NCBI RefSeq assembly: GCF_030035675.1
Contig: NC_084487.1
Coordinates: 65,944,986 to 66,008,985 of the forward strand
DNA from: Rhineura floridana
Lineage: Eukaryota; Chordata; Lepidosauria; Squamata; Rhineuridae
DNA: 64,000 bases
Reading direction: 5' to 3'
Shown here: positions 22,205 to 32,145 of the stretch, in pieces
How positions within the stretch are numbered: the stretch's first letter is position 1
Layout: each line of letters begins with the position of its first letter
Translations under genes and position numbers: made by a program
Notes under the pieces: model-generated
Told to the model about the DNA's origin: nothing
Seen by the model: the letters and a program-made list of their open reading frames with translations, nothing else
Database searches by the model: none

Positions 22205-24722
22205 AAATTACAAAATATCATCATCATCATCATTTTTTACCTCACTCTTTTTCCAAAACTGGAACTCACGGCGGCTTCCAGATAAAAGAACACATATAAT
22301 TAAAAACATACAAAAGTCTAGATTAAAATAGAATTAAACTATTTACAGTATTAAAACCATTCATACATACAGTTAAAATAATTCAAACTCAGTTTAAAAT
22401 AATACAATTAAACATTAGCAATGCAGCACCCTTCAAGCCCTGTCCTTAACAGCCTTTAGTTCCAAAGGCTTGTTGGAATAAAAAAGTCTTTGCTTGCTGA
22501 TGGAAGGACTGCAAGGAGGGGGCCGTTCTTGCCTCCCTAGGAAGGGAATTCCAAAGCCTCGGGGCAGCCACCGAAAAGGCCCTATCTCGGGTCCCCACTA
22601 GTCGTGCTTGTGAGGATGTGGGTATTAGGAGAAGGGCCTCTCCTGAGGATCTCAGGGCCCGGGCAGGCTCGGCGCCAGCTTAAGACCTGCCTCTTTTCTA
22701 TGGCGTTTTAATTTAATTAAAATTTTTAAAAATTATGTAATCTGATTTTCTGCACTTTATATGTTTTTGTAATATTTATTATGCACTTTTATGAGATGTA
22801 TTTTGTATTTTCTGTTGTACACCGCCCAGAGAGCTATCGCTAGTCGGGCGGTATAAAAATCAAATAAATAAATAAATAAATAAATAATATAGGGAGATAC
22901 GATCTGACAGATAGCCTGGACCTAAGCCGTATAGGGCTTTATAGGTCATCACCAGTACTTTGAATTGTGTCCGGAAACAGAGTGGCAACCAGTGGAGCTT
23001 TTGTAACAGGGGAGTCATATGGTCCCTGTAACCAGCCCCAGTTAACATTCTGGCTGCAGCACGTTGCACCAACTGAAGTTTCTGAACAGTCTTCAGAGGC
23101 AGCCCCACGTAGAGAGTGTTACAGTAATCAAAACGAGATGTAACTAAGGCATGTGTCACCGTGGCCAGATCAGACAGCTCAAGGAACAGGCGCAGTTGGT
23201 GCACTAATCTTAATTGTGCAAAAGCACTCCTGGCCACCGCAGAAACCTGGGCCTCCAAATTTAAAGCTGAGTCCAGGAGCACACTCAAACTGTGAACCTG
23301 CATCTTCAGGGGGAGTGTAACCCCGTCCAGCACAGGCTGAATCCCTATTCCCTGATTTGCCTTTCGACTGACCAGGAGCACCTCTGTCTTGTCTGGATTA
23401 AGCTTCAATTTGTTCGCCCTCATCCAGTCCACCACTGACGTCAGACACCGGTTTAAAACAAAGACAGCTTCCTTGGAGTTAGGTGCAAAGGAGAAGTAGA
23501 GTTGGGTGTCATCAGCATACTGATGGCACCAAACCCCCAGACAACCTCTCCCAGCAGTTTCATGTAAATGTTAAATAGCATGGGGGACAAAACTGAGCCC
23601 TTAGGGACCCCACAAGCCAACGGCCAAGGAGTCGAGCAGGAATCCCCCAGCACCACATTCTGGGTTCATCCCTCCAGGAAGGAACGGAGCCACTGTAAAA
23701 CAGTGCCCCCAAGTCCCATCCCAGCAAGGCGGCCCAGGAGGATATCATGGTCGATGGTATCAAAAGCCGCTGAGAGGTCCAGCAGAACCAACAGGGACAC
23801 ACTCCCCCTGTCCAGTTCTCTGCGTAGGTTGTCCACCAAGGCGACCAAAGCCGTCTCCATCCCATAACCAGGCCTGAAACCAGACTGAAATGGATCTAGA
23901 TACTCCATTTCATCCAGGAATCCTGGAGCTGGGAGGCCCAAAAATGGAATATTGGACACTGGTCGATAATTATCCATTACAGAGGGATCTAGGGAGGGCT
24001 TTTTCAACAAAGGCCTTACAACTGCCTCCTTTAGGCACACTGGAACTCTGCCTTGTTGTAAGGAGGCATTAACCACTCCCTTCACCCACTCAGCCAGTCC
24101 CTCTCTGGCGCTTTTAATGAGACAGGAAGAGCAGGGGTCTAGAAGACATGTGGTGGCTCTCACCTCTCCAAGGATCCTGTCCACATCCTTGGGCTGTACA
24201 AACTGAAAAGAATCCATTATTATTGGATAGGCAGGAGCCAAAGTTACATCCACTGAGACTGTATCAACTATAGCAACCAAGTCGGAATGAATCTGAGTGA
24301 TTTTATCTGCAAAGTGCCATGCAAATACTTGGCAGCGGTCTGTTAAATGGTCTATGTTACCCGTATGGGGGCCAAGATGTAAAAGATCTCTGACCACTTG
24401 AAACAGCTCCACTGGACGGCTCCCCGCAGACACAATAGTGGCAGAAAAGAATGCTTTCTTTGCTGCCCGTACTGCCACGGAGTAGGCCTTCAAATAGGCT
24501 CTAGCCTGTGTTCGGTCAGACTCGTTCCGATTATTCTGCCAAAGTCGCTCTAATCTCCGTCTCATTCATTTCATCACCGCCAGCTCCTTGGTAAACCAGG
24601 GGTCTGGTCTGGGTCTACTTCGTGAGACACTTCGTGTCCACCGCCCTGGCCATTTCCCCATTCCAGAGGTCAACCAGAGCTGGTGCAAAATAGTTGCTCA
24701 GGCACTTCTTAGAACAGGCATA
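22205..24722 (-). mobile_element. L2-clade LINE, 2.5 kb, 5'-truncated, most of RT present
   Basis: On the minus strand, an open stretch (24565-23666) starts after the endonuclease domain and carries the RT. Motifs are PVCLKEAVVRPLLKKPSLDP, NYRPVSNIPFL, DPFQSGFRPGYGMETAL and LLVLLDLSAAFDTIDHDILL. The catalytic YADDTQLY is readable near 23505-23530, but in a shifted frame. A second open stretch (23435-22860) covers WMRANKLKLNPDKTE to GLGPGYLSDR. The 3'UTR ends at a (ATC)n run near 22215-22235. The endonuclease is missing; at least one frameshift and a foreign L2 tail (22672-22885) break it. In life it would copy its RNA at nicked target DNA. Confidence 0.92.
22672..22885 (+). mobile_element. 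L2 3' tail inserted inside the opposite-strand L2
   Basis: It reads on + as the C-terminal end (like LKTCLFSMAF, then stop), a T-rich 3'UTR, TGTTGTACACCGCCCAGAG and an (AAATA)n tail. It interrupts the minus-strand L2 exactly where that element's coding frame runs into YLFIYLFI. The result is two L2 tails head to head, which can fold back. Confidence 0.65.
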
Positions 24723-24724
24723 CT

Positions 24725-25540
24725 TTGGTTCAGAAAAAAAAAACACTCTACCTGCCTTCCCCAACTTGCCTTTGCTCAATCCATCTTCATTGCTCCCTAT
24801 TAGCAAGTGGGGCTTGCCACAAAATGTTGCAGTGTGGAGTGCTCCCATTAAGGGTACAAGTCCTACTCTTTTCTAGAACACACAATTACATTCCCCAGCA
24901 GTCAGCAAGCACTCTGTAGCCACTGAGCATGCTCAATTGTCATTAGTTTGTTTTTTTCTCCCCACCTAGAGTTCTTTTTAAAAGTTTTTTGTGCTTCTGC
25001 AAAAATACAGAAGTTCACCCAAGCCTGCTGCTATGTTCCTCTTGTGTATGGGTGGCACCATTTTGGCTTCATAAGTGGCACTAAAATGATTGCTATTAGT
25101 TTGTATACATGATACATCAAAACTTGTGACATCATCCCTTATCTTTCGCTTTGTCTAGTACTGATTGGAAGTCAGATACCATGTAACTCCTATGTTTTGT
25201 ACAGCTGTATTCCCAGCAAGCTTCTATTGAATTTAATCTGTTTGTTTTAAGGTACCGCAAGGCAAGGCTTTTGCGGTTTGTCATCTGTCACACTGCTGGT
25301 GGTTAGCTTAATAAAAGTTACAATTGCAGGAACAGAGTCAGTTTCTTAGAACAGAGGTTGCACCTGTATAATGTATTGTTCTTTAACCGTGGCAGCCAAA
25401 GTGGTGGATCAACCTCTGCTGGCAAAAATAATCTTTTGTCAGCCAAATCGACATTCCCGCTGGAATGGTCTTTGTCTGGGCTTACTTCAGGAGAAAGGAA
25501 TTAGGTTGTCCTACAGGGGATCAGGTATTATGAGCTTCCT
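24725..25540. other. Intergenic sequence upstream of PAWR
   Basis: No gene or clear transposon was recognised. GC content and CpG density rise sharply after about 25540, marking the edge of the PAWR promoter region. Confidence 0.45.
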
Positions 25541-25689
25541 GTCACCTGGGCGGCCAAGAGACAACGTAAGAAGCAGAAGCAGGAGCCGCAACGATCAGGT
25601 TACAACAGGGAACGCTGATGAGTTATTTACAAAGGCACCCAGGGTGAGGGAGGATCCTCCACGCCCCTTTACCCATTGTCAGGGCCCCC

Positions 25690-25893
25690 TCGGCAGTTTC
25701 CGCTCCTGCTTCGGCTCCTTTCGTCTTGCTACCCTCCGCCCTGTGGGAGAAAGTTGGAAAGCTTCGGGAGTGCCGCTGATTCTTCCGGGTCTCGCTCGAG
25801 AGTTCCGCGCAGCAACCACGCAACTCACCTGGAGAAGCTGCGACCTCCGGCAGACAGCACCGCTGTCGGCTTCTTACTTAGAAGCATCACCAG
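25690..25893 (+). other. PAWR: Probable PAWR non-coding exon 1 (3' end at a good donor)
   Basis: GCATCACCAG|GTAAACTT at 25893/25894 is a strong donor. The next good acceptor, a pyrimidine tract ending TCTCCTGCAG, lies 597 bp on, directly in front of the leader of the coding exon. Human PAWR, from memory, also starts with a non-coding exon. The 5' boundary given is a guess within the CpG island. Confidence 0.45.
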
Positions 25894-26490
25894 GTAAACT
25901 TCACTGGGGTCGATCGAGCTTGTTTCGAAGATAGAAGCGCTCCCCGAGGTTGAAGCAAATGCTAAACTTTGTTCGGACGGGGTGGGGGTGGGAGGAGAGA
26001 TAACTTGCGCTCACTGAAAGCCAAGCAACATGCGGGTGGTGGAGGAGGTTGGTTGGGTTAAATATACATTTTTCCCCGTTTCCTTTTTTTAGTTGTACTC
26101 TCGCAGTCGGAATCGGAAAGGGGTAGAACGCAGATATGATAGTTGTAACTCGTAACCCGGGCAAGAAGTAGAGTGTGTGAGGGAGCGAGAACTCCCGAAA
26201 ATAATCGCAAAATATGTGGCAGGAGGCGGAAGGTTAACAGTAGTAATCGCTAGATGTGTCTGTCTCTGCGTCGGATTAGAGAGGAAGCTGGATGGAACTT
26301 GAGAAGCGAGTTGGAAGCAGATAGATCCTTGCATTGCATGTAAAGCGGGGAGGGCGGGAGAGAGGCAAACACAAGCTCCTGGGGGCCGCTGGGTGCTTGG
26401 TGGGAGGGGTACCTACCGAAGGGGGTTATAAAGAACAGCTCCCTGGAGACGAGAGTGTCGCCTCACTCGCTCCCCTTTTGTCTCCTGCAG

Positions 26491-26653
26491 GCTGTTTGTG
26501 TGTGGTGTCCTCATCCGCGCTGGTGCCTCTTCTCCGCCAGCCAGCGCGCCAGTCCACCCGGTTCTTAAATTTGGCCGCGTCCGGGGCTAGGTAGGAGGGT
26601 GCAAAGTTATCAGAAACTCGTTTCTCTCCCCCCCCCTTTGCCTCGTTGGGAAG
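26491..26653 (+). other. PAWR: PAWR 5'UTR in coding exon 2
   Basis: The 163-bp leader runs from the predicted acceptor (CCTGCAG at 26484-26490) to the start codon. It contains no upstream ATG, so the PAWR start is the first one available in this exon. A (C)8 run lies just upstream of TTTGCCTCG. Confidence 0.55.
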
Positions 26654-27133
26654 ATGGCCACCGGTGGCTACCGGGGCAGCGGCGGCAGCACCACCACCAC
26701 CACCGACTTCCTGGAGGAGTGGAAAGCCAAGCGGGAAAAGATGCGGGCGAAGCAGGCACCGCCGGCGGGGCTGTTGGCGACGGCTGCAGGGGATTGGAAA
26801 GCCGCCACCGCCACCAGCAGCAGCAGCGCCGACGCCGCCGACGCTACCGAGGTTAACAATAACAACGGCGGCATGAACTGCATCCCTCTAGTCAGAAATG
26901 CGCCAAAGGAGCCCCCGTCGCCTTCCCCAGCCGGAGCCAGAGCGGGAGGCGCGGAGCCGCTGGGGGCCAAACCCGGCGTGGTGCCGCCGGGCTCCCCAAA
27001 AGAGGAGAAAATGGCAGCCAAGAGCAAGGGTTCCTCTGGTCCAAGCGCCCGGAAAGGGAAAGGACAGATTGAGAAAAGGAAGCTGAGGGAGAAGAGGCGC
27101 TCGACAGGTGTAGTGAACATCCCGGCCACTGAG
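26654..27133 (+). CDS. PAWR: PAWR (Par-4) first coding exon, residues 1-160
   Basis: Prostate apoptosis response-4 binds WT1, atypical PKC, actin/DAPK3 and SPRY-box E3 adaptors, and drives apoptosis in stressed cells. The exon starts in good Kozak context (AAGATGG). Residues 1-34 are the conserved MATGGYR...TDFLEEWKAKREKMRAKQ. Residues 66-70 are EVNNN, the SPRY-domain (SPSB/FBXO45) degron, ELNNN in human. Residues 71-125 are a variable Pro/Gly/Ala linker. Residues 127-158 are SSGPSARKGKGQ, IEKRKLREKRRSTGVVNIPA, the start of the SAC domain with the NLS (about 135-149) and the PKA-site Thr (T151, human T163). The exon ends in phase 0 at ATE|gtgagag (27133/27134). The later SAC part and leucine zipper are encoded beyond the window. 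The linker has no Asp after residue 63, so the human caspase site (EEPD) is absent. Neighbour PPP1R12A lies upstream in the same orientation. Confidence 0.97.
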
Positions 27134-27734
27134 GTGAGAGGACGCTGCGTGCGGAGGGCGGGAAGGGGATGGAAAGGCGCGTGATTAGCTCTTGTCGAGA
27201 GTTGCAACGCCCATTTTTTTAAAAAATCCGAACGGCTCCCGATGCTGCACCTGAGGATCCTATTGGCTCCTCCCCCTCAGAGTAGCCGGTTGTTAAAAGA
27301 GCTCCCCGTGGTTGCTTAGGTATTTCAAAAGTGAGGCGGCTTACCTGTAAATTGTTACTGGGAGGGGATAAAACTACTTAAGGCTACAAAAGCCCAGAGT
27401 GTTCTGTTCCAAAATAATCAGACTGACCTCTGTTGCGCTAATTTGGAGCCAGTGGTCTGTGGACTAAGCCATGTAAATAGATCTTTGTGGATTTAAATAT
27501 ATATGGAAATCTTTCCTGTTGTTGTTGTTGGGTTTTTAACCTTGTGGGGAGTGTCTAAGGCCTCATTTTGAAATACATGAACATCATTACCGTGCAAGAG
27601 ATGTTATGGTATATGGAGAGACATATTTTGTAGGTAGGATGGCAGGCAGAGGATAGTTCTGTAGTTACTTCTGATTGTGAGATTCTAACCCTAAACCAAC
27701 TTTATGTGAACAGCTGCATCTACATCGGGGATTG

Positions 27735-27850
27735 CGATTGTAGTCCTCTGCATATTGGACTAAAAGTTGCATCACTCCTGAGCATTGGCCATGCGGGCTG
27801 GGGCTGATGGGAGTTTGAGTCCAACGATATCTGGAGGGTCACAAGGCTCC
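27735..27850. mobile_element. hAT-type MITE (CCAGATGTTGTTGGAC family), diverged
   Basis: It contains GTAGTCCTCTGCATATTGGA ... GGCCATGCGGGCTGGGGCTG, then ATGGGAGTTTGAGTCCAACG and ATCTGGAGGGTCAC. This matches the palindromic layout of the copies at 31.8 and 32.1 kb. Confidence 0.45.
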
Positions 27851-28002
27851 CACCCCGATCTACAAGATTAATATGCTGATAAAAAATTGTGGTATTGGGA
27901 AGTAAAAGTGACTGTAGCTTCTTGCAAAAATAGATTTTTCTATCCTTGCATGGAGGAATAATTTCCAGGGGAACTAAGGGGCTTAAGCTGGATAAGCCTA
28001 GG

Positions 28003-28066
28003 AACACAGGAAGCTGCCTCATACTGAATCAGATCAACAGTCCATCCAGCTCAGTGTTGTCTGCAC
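28003..28066 (-). mobile_element. tRNA-head SINE, 3' part, split by a hAT insertion
   Basis: The stretch AGGAACACAGGAAGCTGCCT ... CAGCTCAGTGTTGTCTGCAC is the 3' half of the SINE family in reverse. It stops at 28066 and resumes at 30072 after a duplicated GTCTGCAC. Confidence 0.65.
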
Positions 28067-28144
28067 CAGGGGTTCCTAAACTGGTCTGTGAGGTTAATTC
28101 AGGTGGTCTGTGGATTTGTGGCTGAAGACAGAATGTGACACATC

Positions 28145-28548
28145 CAACACATTTATTTATTAGATTTTTTATTTTTTTATTTGATTTATTAGTTGCCCAT
28201 CTGGCTGGTTGTCGAGCCACTCTGGGCGACATACAGAATAAAAACATACAAATACATTAAAACATTAAAATCTCAACAGTAGTAATAAACCTAACCCACC
28301 CCAAAAGCCTGTCTGAAGAGCCAGGTCTTCAAGGCCCAGCGGAAGCTCATCATAGCGGGGGCATGACGGAGATCGTTTGGGAGGGAATTCCACAGAGTGG
28401 GAGCCACAATAGAAAAAGCCCCCTCCCTAGTCCACACCAGTCTAGCTGTTTTAACTGGTGGGATAGAGAGGAGGCCTTTTGAGGCTGATCTTGTTGCGCG
28501 GCATCCTTGATGAAGCTGGAGGCGCTCTTTCAGATAAACAGCATTCAC
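28145..28548 (-). mobile_element. L2 3' fragment
   Basis: The inverted tail (TTTATTTATTAGATT ... AGTTGCCCATCTGGCTGG) is followed by a reverse-strand frame. It encodes AVYLKERLQLHQG, TREGAFSIVAPTLWNSLPND, LRHAPAMMSFRWALKTWLF and RQAF, the L2 ORF2 C-terminus. It is 5'-truncated. Confidence 0.8.
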
Positions 28549-28624
28549 ATTGCTGTTTTAATAGTATTTTTATTGCTTCTTTTATTTCTTTTGTACAAAA
28601 TGTATTACAATTTGAATTCTATGG

Positions 28625-29893
28625 AATGTGGATTGTAAGAACATAAGAAATTAAGAAGAGCCTGCTGGATCAGGCCAGTGGCCCATCTAGTCCAGCATCC
28701 TGTTCTCACAGTGGCCAACCAGGTGCCTGGGGGAAGCCCGCAAGCAGGACCCGAGTGCAAGAACACTCTCCCCTCCTGAGGCTTCCGCCAACTGGTTTTC
28801 AGAAGCATGCTGCCTCTGACTAGGCTGGCAGAGCACAGCCATCATGGCTAGTAGCCATTGATAGCCCTGTCCTCCATGAATTTGTCTAATCTTCTTTTAA
28901 AGCCGTCCAAGCTGGTGGCCATTACTGCATCTTGTGGGAGCAAATTCCATAGTTTAACTATGCGCTGAGTAAAGAAGTACTTCCTTTTGTCTGTCCTGAA
29001 TCTTCCAACATTCAGCTTCTTTGAATGTCCACGAGTTCTAGTATTATGAGAGAGGGAGAAGAACTTTTTTCTATCCACTTTCTCAATGCCATGCATAATT
29101 TTATACACTTCTATCATGTCTCCTCTGACCCGCCTTTTCTCTAAACTAAAAAGCCCCAAATGCTGCAACCTTTCCTCGTAAGGGAGTCGCTCCATCCCCT
29201 TGATCATTCTGGTTGCCCTCTTCTGAACCTTTTCCAACTCTATAATATCCTTTTTGAGATGAGGCGACCAGAACTGTACACAGTATTCCAAATGTGGCCG
29301 CACCATAGATTTATACAACGGCATTATGATATCGGCTGTTTTATTTTCAATACCTTTCCTAATTATCGCTAGCATGGAATTTGCCTTTTTCACAGCTGCC
29401 GCACACTGGGTCGACATTTTCATCGTGCTGTCCACTACAACCCCGAGGTCTCTCTCCTGGTCGGTCACCGCCAGTTCAGACCCCATGAGCGTATATGTGA
29501 AATTCATATTTTTTGCTCCAATATGCATAATTTTACACTTGTTTATATTGAATTGCATTTGCCATTTTTCTGCCCATTCACTCAGTTTGGAGAGGTCTTT
29601 TTGGAGCTCTTCGCAATCCCTCTTTGTTTTAACAACCCTGAACAATTTAGTGTCGTCATCAAACTTGGCCACTTCACTGCTCACTCCTAATTCTAGGTCA
29701 TTAATGAACAAGTTGAAAAGTACAGGTCCCAATACCGATCCTTGAGGGACTCCACTTTCTACAGCCCTCCATTGGGAGAACTGTCCGTTTAGTCCTACTC
29801 TCTGCTTTCTGCTTCTTAACCAATTTCTTATCCACAAGAGGACCTCTCCTCTTATTCCATGACTGCTAAGCTTCCTCAGAAGCCTTTGGTGAG
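28625..29893 (-). mobile_element. CR1-clade LINE, 5'-truncated, long open RT frame
   Basis: The reverse strand carries about 345 open codons. They include SSHGIRGEVLLWIRNWLRSR, RAVESGVPQGSVLGPVLFNL, AKFDDDTKLFRVV, ERDLGVVVDSTMKMSTQC, PLYKSMVRPHLEYCVQFWSP, LEKVQKRATRMIKGM and GLFSLEKRRVRGDMIEVYK, ending DRAINGY. This is the CR1 RT C-terminal half. The catalytic box reads F-D-D-D instead of F-A-D-D: the two catalytic Asp remain but the preceding small residue is Asp. The 3'UTR (CAGCATCCTGTTCTCACAGT and GGATCAGGCCAGTGGCCC on the + strand) is the usual squamate CR1 tail. The endonuclease and RT fingers are lost. The open frame points to a recent insertion, the youngest layer of this nest. Confidence 0.95.
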
Positions 29894-30071
29894 GTAATAC
29901 AGTAAGATACAACAAAAAATAAAAAGAATAAAAATGCAATTAAAAATCATATAGCATTTAGCACATCACATTACAATTGCTACAAAAGGCAGAAAAATCA
30001 TTAAGTGGTCTGCTAAGAATCTCAGCAATTCTCAAATGATCTGTGAGAGGAAAAAAGCTTGGGAAACACTG

Positions 30072-30205
30072 GTCTGCACTGACTAGTACTAGTTTTCTAG
30101 GGTTTCTGTCAGGGAATCTTTCCCAGCTCTACCAGGAGATGCTGGGGATTGATCATGGGACTTTCTGTATGCAAAGCAGATGCTCTGCCACTGAGCAACA
30201 AAACT
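30072..30205 (-). mobile_element. tRNA-head SINE, 5' part, resumed after the hAT
   Basis: Reverse reading gives TTGCTCAGTGGCAGAGCATC (A-box region), a GATCAATCCCC B-box-like stretch, CCAGCATCTCCTGGTAGAGC and AGAAACCCTAGAAAACTAG. It joins 28003-28066 into one SINE if the hAT and one copy of GTCTGCAC are removed. Confidence 0.65.
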
Positions 30206-30484
30206 TTGATTTGCAATTACAAAGCATGAATATAATTGCAGCCTGTTGCATGTGTGTGTTTCCTTTTTGTATTTGATTAACCTGAAACAATAATGCAAAT
30301 AGAAGTTTAAAAGAAAGCATGCAATGAAAACAGTAATTTCAAATTTATCACATAAAAACAACAAAGGGTCTAGTGCGATGTTAAAAACTAACATGATTAT
30401 TAGGGCATCCACTTCTTCATATGCATGAAGTGTTCCTAAAATGCAGGTATATATGCTCATTGGGAGGGGGGTATTGTAAACAGT

Positions 30485-30625
30485 GCGGTCAGACGGAAAT
30501 GAAATGCAGAGAAGTACAGATGATGATAATTACATTATATTAACTATGGCCAGTCACCAAAAAAATTGTTGATAACATAGACATTTGGCATTGATAAACC
30601 AATTCAGATGCCTAGTGTGATGAAC
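30485..30625. repeat. Diverged repeat, pair with 34.4 kb
   Basis: TAATTACATTATATTAACTA ... GTTGATAACATAGACATTTG, GCATTGATAAACCAATT resembles 34385-34465 (GTAATTACAGTGACCAGTTA, GTGATAACACAAATATCC, GGCATTGATCAGCTAATTT). The family is unknown. Confidence 0.35.
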
Positions 30626-30639
30626 AAAATCCTTTGATA

Positions 30640-31290
30640 ACTCTATTGAAGTAGTTATCAAGTAACATTTCCAAAGCAAGAAATAAAGATGTATAAATTT
30701 TGGCTGCTTTCCCTCCTTTATAGTTCTTCCTTGTATGTCAAAACACATCTCCTCAAACCATTTTTTCCAAGAGTCTTATCAGAGCCAAGGCAGGGAAGGA
30801 AATTGTTCAGGTGAAAATGCGATGTAGTTCTAAATCCAAAGCAATTTCTTGCACTGGAAAAAATGCAGTGGTTTGAAGAAGGGAGAAAAAATATTTTTTG
30901 TTAGCGAATGCAGCTGTCTTCTGTGGTCTTCTACTAGTATAAAAATCTGGCATTAATTTAAAAATGCTCTTAAAGGAATGCAAAAGCATGATAATAGTAT
31001 CTCCAGTGTTTTCAAGCTGAGAGGAAGATGATTTAGGGGAAAAAATGAGTACAAGTCTTCACAAGCCTCTTCTCTTCAGTATCTCAAGGGAAACAATAAA
31101 AACAGCTAAGCTGAGCATTTTATTTTCTTGGGAGTATAAGCTGTAAACACTATTTTCGTTACCTGAAATCACCTAATATTTCCTTGACTGACTACATTGT
31201 CCTTTCACAGCTGTCATTCTGTAAGGTCAGGAGCCTACTCAAAAAAGGAGCACATGAAACTGTGGTGTACCAGGTCAAAACTGTTTGTCT
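30640..31290. other. PAWR intron, nothing recognised
   Basis: No coding or repeat similarity was recognised here. Confidence 0.4.
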
Positions 31291-31299
31291 ATGTGGCGT

Positions 31300-31432
31300 A
31301 GTATAGTTTGCTCGAACTGACAGCATCTCTTCAGGGTTTCTGGCAGAGATCATTCATGTTACCTGTTCCTTTAAACTGGAGTGAACAATGGACCCTCCTC
31401 ATGCAAAGTATGTGCTCTACCACTGAGTTATG
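31300..31432 (-). mobile_element. tRNA-head SINE
   Basis: Reverse reading gives CATAACTCAGTGGTAGAGCA (A box), TTTGCATGAGG, then GAAACCCTGAAGAGATGCTG. It is the same family as the copies at 9.2 and 28-30 kb, with a rearranged middle. Confidence 0.5.
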
Positions 31433-31828
31433 TTCTCTTCATTAAGTAGCTGCATGGAGGAACAACAACATTATTTCCATTGTAGGAGTCAATCCTGTAG
31501 CATTTAGTTAATTAAGTTCAAGGTTTGTTTGTTGCATCAATGTGATAACTAGTAAGCTATGCTTTCGTGTTACAGGAAGCAAAGCAATCACAAGAGTGAG
31601 TACCAACCTCAAACATTTCACTCATAATTCTTTATTTTAGTATTTTTATACTTAAGGCTTATGGGTTCATCCAGGGAAAAATACCTACATGGTTACATTG
31701 CCTGTCATTTGTTTCTGTTGTTCTCAAACTTCTTGAATGTGACCCCTCCCCCCACAAACTAATTGAACTTTCCAAATCCTCCATCTTTTTAGAGGGTCAA
31801 TGTGTGCAGAGTTTTATATGCAGTAATA

Positions 31829-31968
31829 CAGTGATGGGAAAACTGTGGCCCTCCAGATGTTGTTGGACTACAGCTCACATCATCCCTGACAATTAGCTAT
31901 GCCAGCTGAGACTTAATGGGAGTTGGAGTCCCAGCAACATTTATAGGGCTGCCGGTTCCCCATCCCTG
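31829..31968. mobile_element. hAT-type MITE (CAGTGATGGG ends)
   Basis: The 140-bp foldback has ends CAGTGATGGGAAAACTG and (reverse-complemented) CAGGGATGGGGAACCGG. CCAGATGTTGTTGGACTACA lies near the left and GGAGTCCCAGCAACATTTAT near the right. The flanking 8-mers are similar but not identical, so the insertion is old. Confidence 0.6.
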
Positions 31969-32145
31969 CAATATAACATGTCCTGCCACTGTATGCAAGA
32001 ATATGTGGATCAGGCTGTGAGAGCTTCCACCATCCCACTATGGATCCCAAGGGTCTTCAGAGCCCCAGGGATTCTCTTGCTTTCAGTAGAGAAAGCTTTT
32101 CACTCTGATGAGTTTAGAGCCCTTCTGAGTCCTGTTTATTTAAGC

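Larger units (their letters stand above)
25550..27330 (+). promoter_or_regulatory. PAWR: CpG island and promoter of PAWR
   Basis: GC-rich sequence with frequent CpG (for example GCTTCGGGAGTGCCGC, TCTCGCTCGAG, GGTCGATCGAG) spans the probable first exon, the short first intron and the first coding exon. No TATA box at a sensible distance is evident, as usual for CpG-island promoters. The start site is not determinable by eye. Confidence 0.65.
28067..30071. mobile_element. hAT-type DNA transposon remnant carrying nested LINEs
   Basis: The left end CAGGGGTTCCTAAACT and the right end (reverse-complemented CAGTGTTTCCCAAGCT) are imperfect TIRs of hAT type. They are bounded by the exact 8-bp duplication GTCTGCAC (28059-28066 and 30072-30079), the standard hAT target-site length. 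The hAT's own sequence is only the two flanks (about 28067-28145 and about 29895-30071); no transposase was seen. L2 (28145-28548) and CR1 (28625-29893) sit inside. Confidence 0.7.

Noticed and set aside
25371-25934. 187-codon open frame upstream of PAWR
   Set aside because: It overlaps the CpG island; long frames in GC-rich DNA are common because stops are rare. No recognisable domain, and it runs across the predicted exon 1 donor.
26668-27207. 179-codon open frame on the minus strand opposite PAWR
   Set aside because: It is the antisense shadow of the PAWR exon; low complexity Ala/Pro/Ser/Val sequence with no domain.
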